Shown: one piece after another, positions 1-10,330 of the stretch
How the letters are laid out: every line of letters begins with the position of its first letter
How positions within the stretch are numbered: the first letter of the stretch is position 1
Assembly (NCBI GenBank): GCA_019055375.1
Contig: JAHQIW010003923.1
Location: forward strand, 186,001 to 250,000
Reading direction: 5' to 3'
From: Parelaphostrongylus tenuis
Lineage: Eukaryota; Nematoda; Chromadorea; Rhabditida; Metastrongylidae
DNA: 64,000 nt
Notes under the pieces: model-generated
What the model was told of the DNA's origin: nothing
Seen by the model: the letters and a program-made list of their open reading frames with translations, nothing else
Databases searched by the model: none
Translations under genes and position numbers: made by a program

Positions 1-138
1 ATCGTTGCATGTAGTATGCCAGCAGTGTTTATCCAGACAGAGGAGTGGACGAAATCGGATTCGAAAGCGACTAAGTTGGAACGAATAGTGTATCAGCTTA
101 CATTTGAATTCCACAGAAAATTATTGGCGCAATTGTGA
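1..138 (+). CDS. C-terminal end of an unrecognised ORF (partial)
   Basis: Frame 1 is open from the first base of the window to a TGA at 136-138, 45 codons. It includes the stretch MPAVFIQTEEWTKSDSKATK and ends KLLAQL. It could be the last exon of a gene that starts left of the window. I do not recognise a family, and chance openness of this length is not rare, so this is a weak call. Confidence 0.25.
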   Translation: MVACSMPAVFIQTEEWTKSDSKATKLERIVYQLTFEFHRKLLAQL

Positions 139-699
139 TTGGAAATATGTGGATTCGTAGACAGACGAGCATTGCGGTTGAAAGAGGAAAGGAGGAGCAT
201 CCGGATATCAAATGCGGGGTAAACGACTGTTTTTTTTTTATGGAATCAATTCAGAATGGTGAAAAAGATAACCTTTACGGTAGGTATCGAATTTTCGAAC
301 AAAGAGCAGTCGTTATATACCATATAATGGAAATGAATAAGAATTGCTGTAGACCTGCAACAGAAGTAAGATAGGGAACTTTTATGTGCTTTATCATTTT
401 CAACGTTACTCTGAAATTGTCCTACATCGCCACGATTTCGTTAAAATTTTGGCGTATTGCTTATAAATCAGTGCGAATGATAATCTAGACAGCATGTCAC
501 TTGTTCTGAACAACCACGGCTAATATGTGAATGAAATGCTGTTTTGCAAATACAAAGATTACCTACCCAACAGCCTTCCAGGTAGAAATCTTTTTTTATA
601 TTCAGTGCTGAGCTTGTCTTTGTTTTCCCCTGAACCTTTGAAATACGAAAAAAACGCGTTTATCGATTGAGCGTGTTGTTATCTAGAGGAGTTTGATTA

Positions 700-1720
700 T
701 AATACTCTATCATATACAATGCTATGAACTTTTTCTCTCTCGCTTATGAGTGCTTGGTTCTTCCTGGCTTCTGCTGGCGTCTTACTGTTAAACGCAAAAC
801 CAACGTAACTCAAGTAGTAGGGTAGCCAAAAAGTTCCTTTGTCATTTACAGTACCAAATAAGGCAGAAACATCCCTCTTGAACCGTCCTTTATATAGAAG
901 ATCGCCAACGTTTCCCTGAAATTCGTGTCGAATAGGTTTCTGAGACGCGTACACTAAGTAACAACATCTTACATTGAAAAACTGTCTGGATTGATAGGGA
1001 CAAATGGGAACGACATGGGGGGCTCGAGTGCAAAAATGTTGTCGTTGGAGGGCTAGAAATAGTAAGTAGGTTTTCCAGTATTGCGTAACGTTCTTATCTA
1101 GAAGAAAACTTCCCATTATTTTTGACGCTGTGACTTCTCTCGTCTGTGTAGAAGCTTTTTTTTTTTGGAAATCGTTAACATTAATACTTGGATCTACTCG
1201 CTTGTTTTTCTCCCAGACACGTAAGAATATGAGTAATTTGTATCTTGGATACAGCCTAATTTTTTTGCGAGCTCTATGGGCACCTTCTCACTGTATCCGG
1301 AGTACGAGTTGACCACAGATTTGTTATGGACCCACTCTGTAATGATCGAAAATTTAACTTTTCTCCCGACCTTTCTGCTGTCACAAAAACAAGCACTAAC
1401 AAGACAAATAATTTTGTTTAAGTAAAGACGACTGCGTTCAGCAAATAAATGTGCTGTGATGGAAGCGGAACCAGACGACACCGAAAAGTGTCACTTTTGC
1501 CGGATCGCCATCAAAATCTCCTCAACTCAAGGAAATCAAAAGCCGTAAAGTCCATCTCGTAGTCTTACTTGATAGTAAGTAAACCTACTGACGCTGTTAT
1601 TGTTATCCACCTCAAAGCAAGTTGTTGACCTAACAGACCCATATTTCCTGTCACAGGTGAACCATCGACGCGATTGAGGAATCCGATTGGTCCAAGCCTG
1701 AATAAGGTCACTCCATGGAC
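700..1720 (-). pseudogene. cholinesterase/carboxylesterase-like relic
   Basis: Read on the minus strand, several blocks appear in the order expected of the alpha/beta-hydrolase cholinesterase family. They are FRLGPIGFL with GNMGLLGQQLALRWI (about 1700-1604), GDFDGDPAKVTLFG (1521-1480), SSGSASITAHLF (about 1478-1440), KVPIELAKKLGC (about 1290-1250), and DVSALFGTVNDKGTFWLPYYL followed by NQALISERE (about 890-730). The family normally has FGESAG at the nucleophile elbow. Here the frame slips exactly there and the Glu of GESAG is not readable, so the gene is probably dead. Other blocks also sit in different frames, partly from introns. The catalytic Glu and His exons were not found. In worms this family includes secreted and membrane acetylcholinesterases. 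Which member this was cannot be decided. Confidence 0.7.
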
Positions 1721-1891
1721 AATGACGATCTATAGCAGTGTCGACCAACCGTTATTTTAGTTTATAACAATAAAGATCATGTACGGCAGCGAACACCTTG
1801 CCGTTGTACAAATCGATTGAAAACGAACCACTGAAAAATCCTGCAAAGCAAAGCTTGTTTTAGCTGAAAATTTTGAAGATCTATCATACTT

Positions 1892-2198
1892 AAAAAGGAT
1901 AAAAGGATAAAGCTCTCGGAGTTGATCAATCCCTGAGGGATGCGCCATGCATTCGACTTCAATTGTTAACTTCGTTTGAGGTGATTGAATGCATATCTGG
2001 CCTTTACAATGACTCGCGGAGGCCTCCCGCTGAACCGAGTCAGTGCTGCTTATCCTCCCAGACAAGTCTGAGACCTGTCTGGTACCAATTTACCGACCCC
2101 GGAGGAATGGATGGCTTGGTGAGCCATGAGCGCGAGATCGAACCATTGACCTCGTGTGCGACGCAGGACACCTCTAACCACTGCGCCACATGCGCTCC
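1892..2198 (-). mobile_element. tRNA-derived SINE, copy 1
   Basis: On the minus strand the element starts with a tRNA-like head. It has a pol III A box (TGGCGCAGTGG) and a B box (GGTTCGATCTC) about 35 bp later, followed by a unique body and a 3' tail of TATCC/TTTT repeats. It is bounded by a direct repeat of about 10 bp, TATCATACTT, at 1882-1891 and 2199-2208, which is a target-site duplication. Two more copies lie in the palindrome at 8.1-9.6 kb. The B box matches the tRNA consensus well, but no cloverleaf with an anticodon arm is evident, so this is a SINE rather than a tRNA gene. Confidence 0.88.
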
Positions 2199-2208
2199 TA
2201 TCATACTT

Positions 2209-5200
2209 ATTCGCTCTAAATAGCTTACATAACACAACTAATGGGAACGCATATGCTTGTCAGTTTGCTCGATCAACATATTGCGAAGAAATGTAATTTT
2301 TTCATCTAGACAACCCTCCAAAGATCCACACAAGGACGTCACCAGTGAGTTTTTGCATTACCCAAATGTTCAAGTGCAGGCAATCTTCGCTGATCTCCTA
2401 GAATCTTGCATAGTTTGGAATACTTCTCATGTATTAGTGGAAGACTTTGTATGTGTCAGTGAGATCTTTTATAGGAACTGAATGCTGAAAATGTGCTAAG
2501 CATTCGATAGTTTTTTATGGGAAGCATTGGCTTTTTGCTGGTTGAAGAAATTTCTCTAGGCTTCCAGCAGTTGTTCTAAAGCTTGAATATCAATGATTTT
2601 GGCAGTGCAAATTTTTGAAAAGGTCTTCATACTTAGAAAAAAATTGTGTTTCACACGCGATGTACGTTGTCGCTCGTACTTTTGTTATTTACTTAAAAAT
2701 TCTCACCGTTGCACCGAGATTTTTGTGTTTTTTGTGTTGAAGCTATAAGTAGTCAATTTTGTTATATATTGCCAAGCAAACCCGCTAATAAACTTAGTCC
2801 TGAGTATTCTAAGCAGCTTAAGCCTGTTCAAAAAGCTTATGAGCGTATAGCAAAGTTTTCGGAGTATCAGAGTCATACGTCTCAATCAGGAGTTTTCTCC
2901 GAAACGATCTGATCAATAGAAATTTCATGGTACCTGTAGCTGCACGATCAATCAAGTCGTTGCGAAAATCTGGTCAATTAGCGTATGGAAAGTGATCTTA
3001 TTTTTGTTATTTTCACTGCTTCAGCATTCTCAACGAATTTTTTTTGGAAAAGCTGTAGTACTGTAATAGCCAAGGTTCAAGCTGCAGAGTGATTGTTGAA
3101 GGCCTAAGGAAAAAGCTGAAAAGCTGCTCTTCAAGAGTGGGCGTGTTCTTATTTTGCTGCTAGAGTGCTCCAAAACATTTATGTGAAGGAATAATCTATA
3201 GCATCAAAATTTGCGAAAATTGAGCTGCCAAAAATTAGTAGTGCAAGGATAAGTCGGACCATGCCCTACTCTTGAAGGGTATAAAATGCTCCTCAACAAA
3301 AAAACCAGCACTTTTTAAGACCTAAAAAGAAGCTCAAAAATTCTTTCATACAGAAGTATCTGGTGTATTCCACATTTCACATCCTCGAAATCCTGGAAAT
3401 GATCCGTTAGGCGTAAGCATACACGAGTTTCCTAATTTACTGGCATCGCGCACCTTGTGTTCTAAATAAGAATAAGTCAGTGAGAGTGCGAAGAGAACTC
3501 TTACTAGTATGGAGCAAGTTTGCATGTATGAAGACGTGAAACTATCATCATTATCTTCACTACTACTTTACAGCTTATTTTTAGAAAACTGGAAACCATT
3601 AATGGATCCCTCCAGCTGTGTTTACCGCTGCTAATCTGGATCGCTATGGCAGCTCTTTGAGAAGCAGAAGCATGGAAAATTATTTACAGAGATGTCAAAT
3701 AAATTGGAAACTTTTAAACAATTTTTCTACTCGATGTACTGCCCGTTCCATCAAATCCCAAGTGGTTGTGGTTTTTCAAATCGCAATTTTTCAACAGGTG
3801 GTTGTGCGAAGGGCACTCCCAAGAACGGTGCCTCTCTCGTTTCTCTGAACGTCTGTAATGAGGTCAATACTCTTTTGATTCATCCGCCACCTCATTTGTT
3901 TTTGAAACTCAGTTGTGACTCAAATGATAAACTTCTCGAAGGCCACCAAGCTTCGTCCAAATGAAAGGTTTGGTTCCATTGAAATCAACTCGGAAGAGAA
4001 CGGTGTCCAGAGCACTGGAAAAGATTATTAGTCTCATACACATTATTGTAACGGATCGCGATTGAGCGGGCGGGTCGTCATTCTGTACGGCTTTGATTGT
4101 TAAACGCCCACTTTGATTCGGTAGGCATATAACCCACGAAATCCCGGAATCTGATTTTTTCGCTGGTTTCTACCTCATTTGACCAAACTTCTACTTATAA
4201 CTTTATTTCAACATAGTTCAAGAAAGGAATGACCATTTTGAATTCCCAGCTTTTCCATGAAAATTGTCACTCGAGCCCCTTGCAGACAGTCATATTGTAG
4301 TGGTACGCATGTTGATGTTTACCTCTCGTAAACCTGTGTTATCCGCATTTGCGACTTTTTGTGTGTCCAGAAAACAAAAATCCAACCAGTTGAGCAACAC
4401 CCAGGTGCACGTTCATCTTCTTCAACACATCAAGCACATTCTTTTCAGTGTACATTGTTACAAAAGATAAGAAGTAAAAAATGAGGCGCTAATAAAGCGT
4501 ACTGTTTTCTAATAAGTTGCGTTTATAATCACTGAGACGGTGAAGATGGCGGGGTGGCTACGTTGGATTTCGTATTGTACGACTCGTCACCAGAATCTAA
4601 TGCGCGGACCCCCCCTGGCACTTGCATTCGATTCGTTTCTTCGCAATCGTCCTCCACAAATGTCTTCGCATATTCGTCTACTGACGTGTTGATTCGGTCG
4701 CTATTTACGATTCAGTGTTCTCTATGGTATCGTGGAATACTGAACGAGACAGCACTCCTTGCAATCTGGAGGTAGCTTTAGCTAGGGCGTTTCTCAATCC
4801 TTTCGCTAATCAATTGCAAGAGAGTATTGATAAAAGGGAAACAAATCAGCGTCTTGCTTTCTGACACTCTGTACAAATACGCACTCTGCTACTCGCCCCT
4901 TATGGGAATGAAATAACTCTAAATCACTATATTGTTGAAATGACCGTTGCTTCCGAAGGGCTCGTATGTGTTCAAACAAATGCTTTATACGTGTCATAGT
5001 ATCTGAGCACCATTTTTTTTTTCACAAATTGCAGATAGTGTGGCATGAGTTGACAATTGGGATGAAACTCCTACCTTACAACTTATACTCTTCATGTTTC
5101 TACCAGTCAGTTGTTTTTCTTCATTTGTAATTTTGAATTAGATGATCACTTCATCGCTACATGTTACACGGAGACAAACCTGGAGGATTTACTCTAAGTG

Positions 5201-5390
5201 TATCTTATGTAGGCTAATAAGCCAAAATAATAAACAGCCGTATTTGTATCGACAGTGATTTGGATGATAGCTGGCATTTCAATATTAAACCAGTTTCAAA
5301 ATTCAGCCACCAAGCATCTATGTCCAATCTCAAATCTTGCCCTATTAACCAAAAGAGAATGTTAACAGAATGCGAAGAACTGATTTATTA
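2209..5390. other. no recognisable gene
   Basis: AT-rich sequence with only short open frames. The longest are near 2257-2481 and 3692-3964. None shows a domain, signal peptide or clear splice pattern that I can name. No tRNA or recognisable transposon was seen. Confidence 0.5.
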
Positions 5391-5394
5391 CCCT

Positions 5395-5800
5395 TATATG
5401 ACAGATAAACCTACAACTTGATCCATAACATCGACTGTTTTTAGAACCTCGCAATAAACATTCAAAGAATTCCAAAAAAAAAGAATGTTCAAAGCTTAAG
5501 CGAGGTTGATACGCCAGGGCCATACACCGGTGTTTCGGAGGTTTCGTCCTGCTCGTCAGTGACCCCACCCCACATTAAGCCCTGCATTGTAGCAAGGAGG
5601 GAGGCATATGTGGTGATAGCACAGTGTACAATGACACTGGTCCATCACCACTTCTCAGTCGATGGATATCGGCTGGTAGAAGAACACTGATCCATAACAT
5701 CGACTGTTCTAAAAATCTCGCAATAAACATTCAAAATAAATCCAAAAAAGACTGCTCAAAACCTAAGCGAGATTGGTACGCCAGGGTCCACAACTTGATG
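5395..5800. repeat. hairpin-bearing dispersed repeat, full and partial copies in tandem
   Basis: The block from about 5428 to 5668 matches the sequence at about 8694-8935 in the palindrome centre. Both have an A-rich start, the landmarks TACGCCAGGG and CACCGGTGTTTCGGAGG, then a G-rich stretch ending in a hairpin whose outer stem is GTGGTGAT / ATCACCAC. A second, partial copy follows at about 5690-5790 and begins at the same motif (ATCCATAACATCGACTGT). It looks like a non-coding mobile repeat family. The class is not clear. Confidence 0.65.
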
Positions 5801-7184
5801 TTGATGTTTAGGAGTGAAAAATCACCTGATATTGATGTTTAAGAGTGAAAAAGCTAAATGGTCATTCCTGGATATTCGCATATCAAAAGCGCAAAACTCC
5901 AATCACTGCAAAGACCTAACAGACTTAGATTACCCTATAAAATCATGTTTGATCGCAGCCATTATAAAACTGAGTCACTATGACAATGAAGAAAGTCATG
6001 ACGACAGGCCATGAGCAAAATGAAATCTTTGTAACAATTTTGCTCACAATCAGCAATTATGTGTTTTAATTGGTTGCATCGATTCTTAATTGACTTATCT
6101 GTGCGGCAGTAAACCTTCATTTTGTGTCGGTCAACTGTAAGAGTTCTCAAAAGAAGACATTATCAGCACTACTCCCCAGTAGCTGTAGATAATACACGTA
6201 ATTTCCAGTAGATCCACCCAGATGTCAGATCAGTGATAAGCGATGAAGCCAAATAAAATTTGTTTTCATGGATTCTACGCTGTAAAGCAAAAAGGTGAGT
6301 TGTTAAAGATGTCACAGGCTACGCTGATCAATGGCTATTTGAAGGGATTTCTCATGAATTTCTAGACTTTCTAACTTTCCTATTTCTTATTTATGAAAGT
6401 TCCCAACGAATATTGTGTGCTTTTCCGTTATCGGCGTACATTCTCAAACCTTTGTAAATACGCTTCATTTGTCTTGAGTCTTAGTAAACGTTCCATTACA
6501 AATCTCGACACTTTGAATGCTGCACTTTATTTCTGAAAAGGCCTTTTGAATGAACTGTGGCAGTGTAACTGAAATTCAATACAATTTTCTAGTCGAGTTT
6601 ATCACCAAAGAGTACCAAATTCTGATGTGGTAGGCGCATGCGTCGAGGGCAAATCATCTAGTCAAAAATAGACAGATTAGAATTTGTCTTACCAACTTTC
6701 TGGAGCCACTAATAATATATGTTGAACTTACATTTTATACCTGGATTGATCATGGCGTAGTGCGAAGTAGTGTACAGTACGTCACCGACCAATATCGGAG
6801 CAATGAATATACTGCAAATGCTCCGAAGAGGTCTTAGACATTCTCAAAACGGACAGGATTGTCGAGGTTAAAAAATGCATTGGTGAAAATAATCAAATTT
6901 CACAGCTATTAAGAAAATATTGAATTGGAAATAACCGAAATGGAAATTGTAATATGAACAGCACTTACTTTGAGCGTATGGTTACACAGACGACTTTGTC
7001 ACCAAAAATGGTGATTGTTGAAATTATAATGTGGAATATCTGATACGCAATTAGAATAGATTTACGATTTATGGTAGCGGCGAGGAGTGAATATAACAGC
7101 GAAACTGATGGATTTCGTAAAAAGCAAATGTAGTGAGAATCAATTTTCTAGAGCCAGTAAACGTAATCTCAGCGCACACCAGAT
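5801..7184. other. no recognisable gene
   Basis: No open frame of note and no recognisable element. This is low-complexity AT-rich sequence between the hairpin repeat and an RTE relic. Confidence 0.5.
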
Positions 7185-7390
7185 AAATTGAGCCAACGAT
7201 TGAACTCAGAGATGCTGTTGCACATGTCAAATGGTCGAAAATCAGATGGGCCCGTCATGTAATGTGATCCGAATACAACTGATGGGTAAAAGCTGTTACC
7301 GACCTGATCTCTTGGGAAGCCAAACGCAAAATAGGGCAACAATCGATCGGACTTATAATAATGAGATGTTACCTGACAATAGCACGTAAG
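7185..7390 (+). mobile_element. RTE-clade LINE relic (C-terminal part of RT ORF)
   Basis: Plus-strand translation with frame changes gives blocks such as SKIRWARHVM and KAVTDLIPW, which correspond to the conserved C-terminal tail of the RTE polyprotein found after the reverse transcriptase. Stops and frameshifts are present. It lies immediately left of the palindrome boundary at 7428. Confidence 0.6.
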
Positions 7391-8145
7391 AGCAAGCACG
7401 TAAGAGGAATAATAATGAGTGATTTACTGCTACAATTGACGATTATCACTCGATGCTCCGGGTCTTGATCCGCCTAAAACTGGTTTTCTATACTAAATGT
7501 TGGTGATCAGTAACGTTTTTCATTATTTACTCCAATAAAGGCTGATCAGTGAGGTGGAGGATTATTCTATCATTTTCACAAGAATTATGTCATATGAGAC
7601 TTTCAACCAAAAAGTGTTGGAGACACATTGGCCAATATGTTTTGGTGGCAGCTCTTATTAGAAACTTAGAACTAGGCATTGGGTCGTCGGTAACAACTAT
7701 AAGACAAACCTTATTTTCAAATAGTATAATTGTGTTCACATATCTACTTTCACAAGACAAACGTCGATGGATAGTGTATATATCACGTTACATGGAGTGG
7801 ATACCCAACATCATTCGATCCGGAAAATTTTGTCAAGGAGGGAAACTTGGTAAAATTTCTTGCGTTTTGGGGAAACATGCAGATTTGAGCCTGCTTATGA
7901 TAACATTGGATTTCATGAAGTTTTCCCGTTATTTAGATGATTAATATTACGTTGTGTCAATGCTTATTGATTTTACTCGTGTTCCATTCAGAAGTATTCT
8001 GAACTGACTGAAAAATTTGATTTATATGAACGGCAATAGCAAAAACGACGATTGGAAAAACATCAGGAAGAAAACAAGCGTAAGCGACAAGCAAAATCGG
8101 TGGAGAGAAAACAAGTGTGTTTTTCACACTTCATCTTAGTTATGA

Positions 8146-8448
8146 GAGCGTATGTGGCGCAGTGGTTAGAGATGCTCTGCGTCGCACACGAGGTCAATGG
8201 TTCGATCTCGCGCTCATGGCTCACCAAGCCATCCATCCCTCCGGGGTCGGTAAAATGGTATCAGACAGGTATCACACTTGTCTGGGAGGATAAGCAGCAC
8301 TGACTCGGTTCAGCGGGAGGCCACCGGGAATCATTGTAAAGGCCAGATATGCATTCAATCACCTCAAACGAAGTTAACAATTGAAGTCGAATGCATGGCG
8401 CATCCCTCAGGGATTGATCAACGCTGAGAGCTTTATCCTTTATCCTTT
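8146..8448 (+). mobile_element. tRNA-derived SINE, copy 2 (left palindrome arm)
   Basis: Same family as the element at 1892-2198: A box TGGCGCAGTGG, B box GGTTCGATCTC, tail of TTTATCC repeats. It is flanked by the 13-bp direct repeat ATCTTAGTTATGA at 8133-8145 and 8449-8461, a clear target-site duplication. Confidence 0.92.
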
Positions 8449-8872
8449 ATCTTAGTTATGATTTCTTCTATCAAATCACACCGGCATGCGATGAGATTCT
8501 GCTACACAGTGTGACGGAAAAAAAAAAATAAACCAACTGTGAAAGAGTATTGCTATTGTAGATCTTATTGCTGAAAAATAAACTGACTGCGTATCTCAAG
8601 AATTATTTACACTTTCTTTGTAAGCGTCGAGTTCGAACATTTCTTACGACGAAGACGTCAACGTATGTTTTGCAATATTTAACTCTTTCAAAAGATCGAC
8701 TGTTTTTGAAACCCCCAAAAAACATTCAATATAATTCCAAAAAAAGAATGATTTAAGCTCAAAAAGGGTTGGTACGCCAGGGTCATACACCGGTGTTTCG
8801 GAGGTTCGTCCTCCTCATCAGTGACCCCCACCCCACATTCAGCCCTGCATTGAAGCAAGGAGGGAGGCGTAT

Positions 8873-8914
8873 GTGGTGATGGCACAGTGTACTATAACAC
8901 TGTACCATCACCAC
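8873..8914. repeat. hairpin in the palindrome spacer
   Basis: GTGGTGATGG at the start pairs with CCATCACCAC at the end, and inside it ACAGTGT pairs with ACACTGT around a short loop, with one unpaired base on each side. The same hairpin, with a mismatch, occurs in the related repeat at about 5610-5655. It is a fixed part of that repeat family rather than a chance product of the inversion. Confidence 0.8.
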
Positions 8915-9309
8915 CTTTCAGTCGATAGATTTTTGCTGTTAGATCAAAACTAACCTCCGAAACACCGGTCTGTGACCCTGGCGTACCAACCCTTTTTGAG
9001 CTTAAATCATTCTTTTTTGGAATTATATTGAATGTTTTTGGGGGTTTCAAAAACAGTCGATCTTTTGAAAGAGTTAAATATTGCAAAACATACGTTGACG
9101 TCTTCGTCGTAAGAAATGTTCGAACTCGACGCTTACAAAGAAAGTGTAAATAATTCTTGAGATACGCAGTCAGTTTATTTTTCAGCAATAAGATCTACAA
9201 TAGCAATACTCTTTCACAGTTGGTTTATTATTTTTTTTTCCGTCACACTGTGTAGCAGAATCTCATCGCATGCCGGTGTGATTTGATAGAAGAAATCATA
9301 ACTAAGATA

Positions 9310-9611
9310 AAGGATAAAGGATAAAGCTCTCAGCGTTGATCAATCCCTGAGGGATGCGCCATGCATTCGACTTCAATTTTTAACTTCGTCTGAAGTGATT
9401 GAATGCATATCTGGCCTTTACAATGACTCGCGGTGGCCTCCCGCTAAACCGAGTCAGTGCTGCTTATCCTCCCAGACAAGTGTGATACCTGTCTGATACC
9501 ATTTTACCGACCCCGGAGGGATGGATGGCTTGGTGAGCCATGAGCGCGAGATCGAACCATTGACCTCGTGTGCGACGCAGAGCATCTCTAACCACTGCGC
9601 CACATACGCTC
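9310..9611 (-). mobile_element. tRNA-derived SINE, copy 3 (right palindrome arm)
   Basis: Mirror image of the SINE at 8146-8448, with the same flanking 13-bp direct repeat in reverse complement (about 9297-9309 and 9612-9624). It differs from its partner by several substitutions in the body, which gives a small molecular clock for the inversion. Confidence 0.9.
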
Positions 9612-10330
9612 TCATAACTAAGATGAAGTGTGAAAAACACACTTGTTTTCTCTCCACCGATTTTGCTTGTCGCTTACGCTTGTTTTCTTCCTGATGTTTT
9701 TCCAATCGTCGTTTTTGCTATTGCCGTTCATATAAATCAAATTTTTCAGTCAGTTCAGAATACTTCTGAATGGAACACGAGTAAAATCAATAAGCATTGA
9801 CACAACGTAATATTAATCATCTAAATAACGGGAAAACTTCATGAAATCCAATGTTATCATAAGCAGGCTCAAATCTGCATGTTTCCCCAAAAACGCAAGA
9901 AATTTTACCAAGTTTCCCTCCTTGACAAAATTTTCCGGATCGAATGATGTTGGGTATCCACTCCATGTAACGTGATATATACACTATCCATCGACGTTTG
10001 TCTTGTGAAAGTAGATATGTGAACACAATTATACTATTTGAAAATAAGGTTTGTCTTATAGTTGTTACCGACGACCCAATGCCTAGTTCTAAGTTTCTAA
10101 TAAGAGCTGCCACCAAAACATATTGGCCAATGTGTCTCCAACACTTTTTGGTTGAAAGTCTCATATGACATAATTCTTGTGAAAATGATAGAATAATCCT
10201 CCACCTCACTGATCAGCCTTTATTGGAGTAAATAATGAAAAACGTTACTGATCACCAACATTTAGTATAGAAAACCAGTTTTAGGCGGATCAAGACCCGG
10301 AGCATCGAGTGATAATCGTCAATTGTAGCA

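Larger units (their letters stand above)
7428..10330. repeat. large inverted repeat (palindrome), arms of about 1.38 kb
   Basis: The left arm is 7428-8806 and the right arm about 8952-10330, in reverse orientation, separated by about 145 bp. The arms are nearly identical. I noted a one-base indel in a homopolymer (about 7867 against 9891) and a handful of substitutions around 8300-8400 / 9380-9450, so the arms are not a mirrored copy of one read. Each arm contains the same SINE with the same target-site duplication, so the SINE predates the inversion. The longest open frame in each arm (7549-7944 plus, 9817-10209 minus) is not recognisable as a protein family. Confidence 0.95.

Noticed and set aside
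7549..7944. 131-codon frame in the left palindrome arm as a gene
   Set aside because: No recognisable domain, no splice context, and the mirror copy has a frameshift at the same place.
8052..8303. 83-codon frame over the SINE
   Set aside because: It reads through the tRNA-derived SINE; the peptide is a by-product of the A and B boxes.
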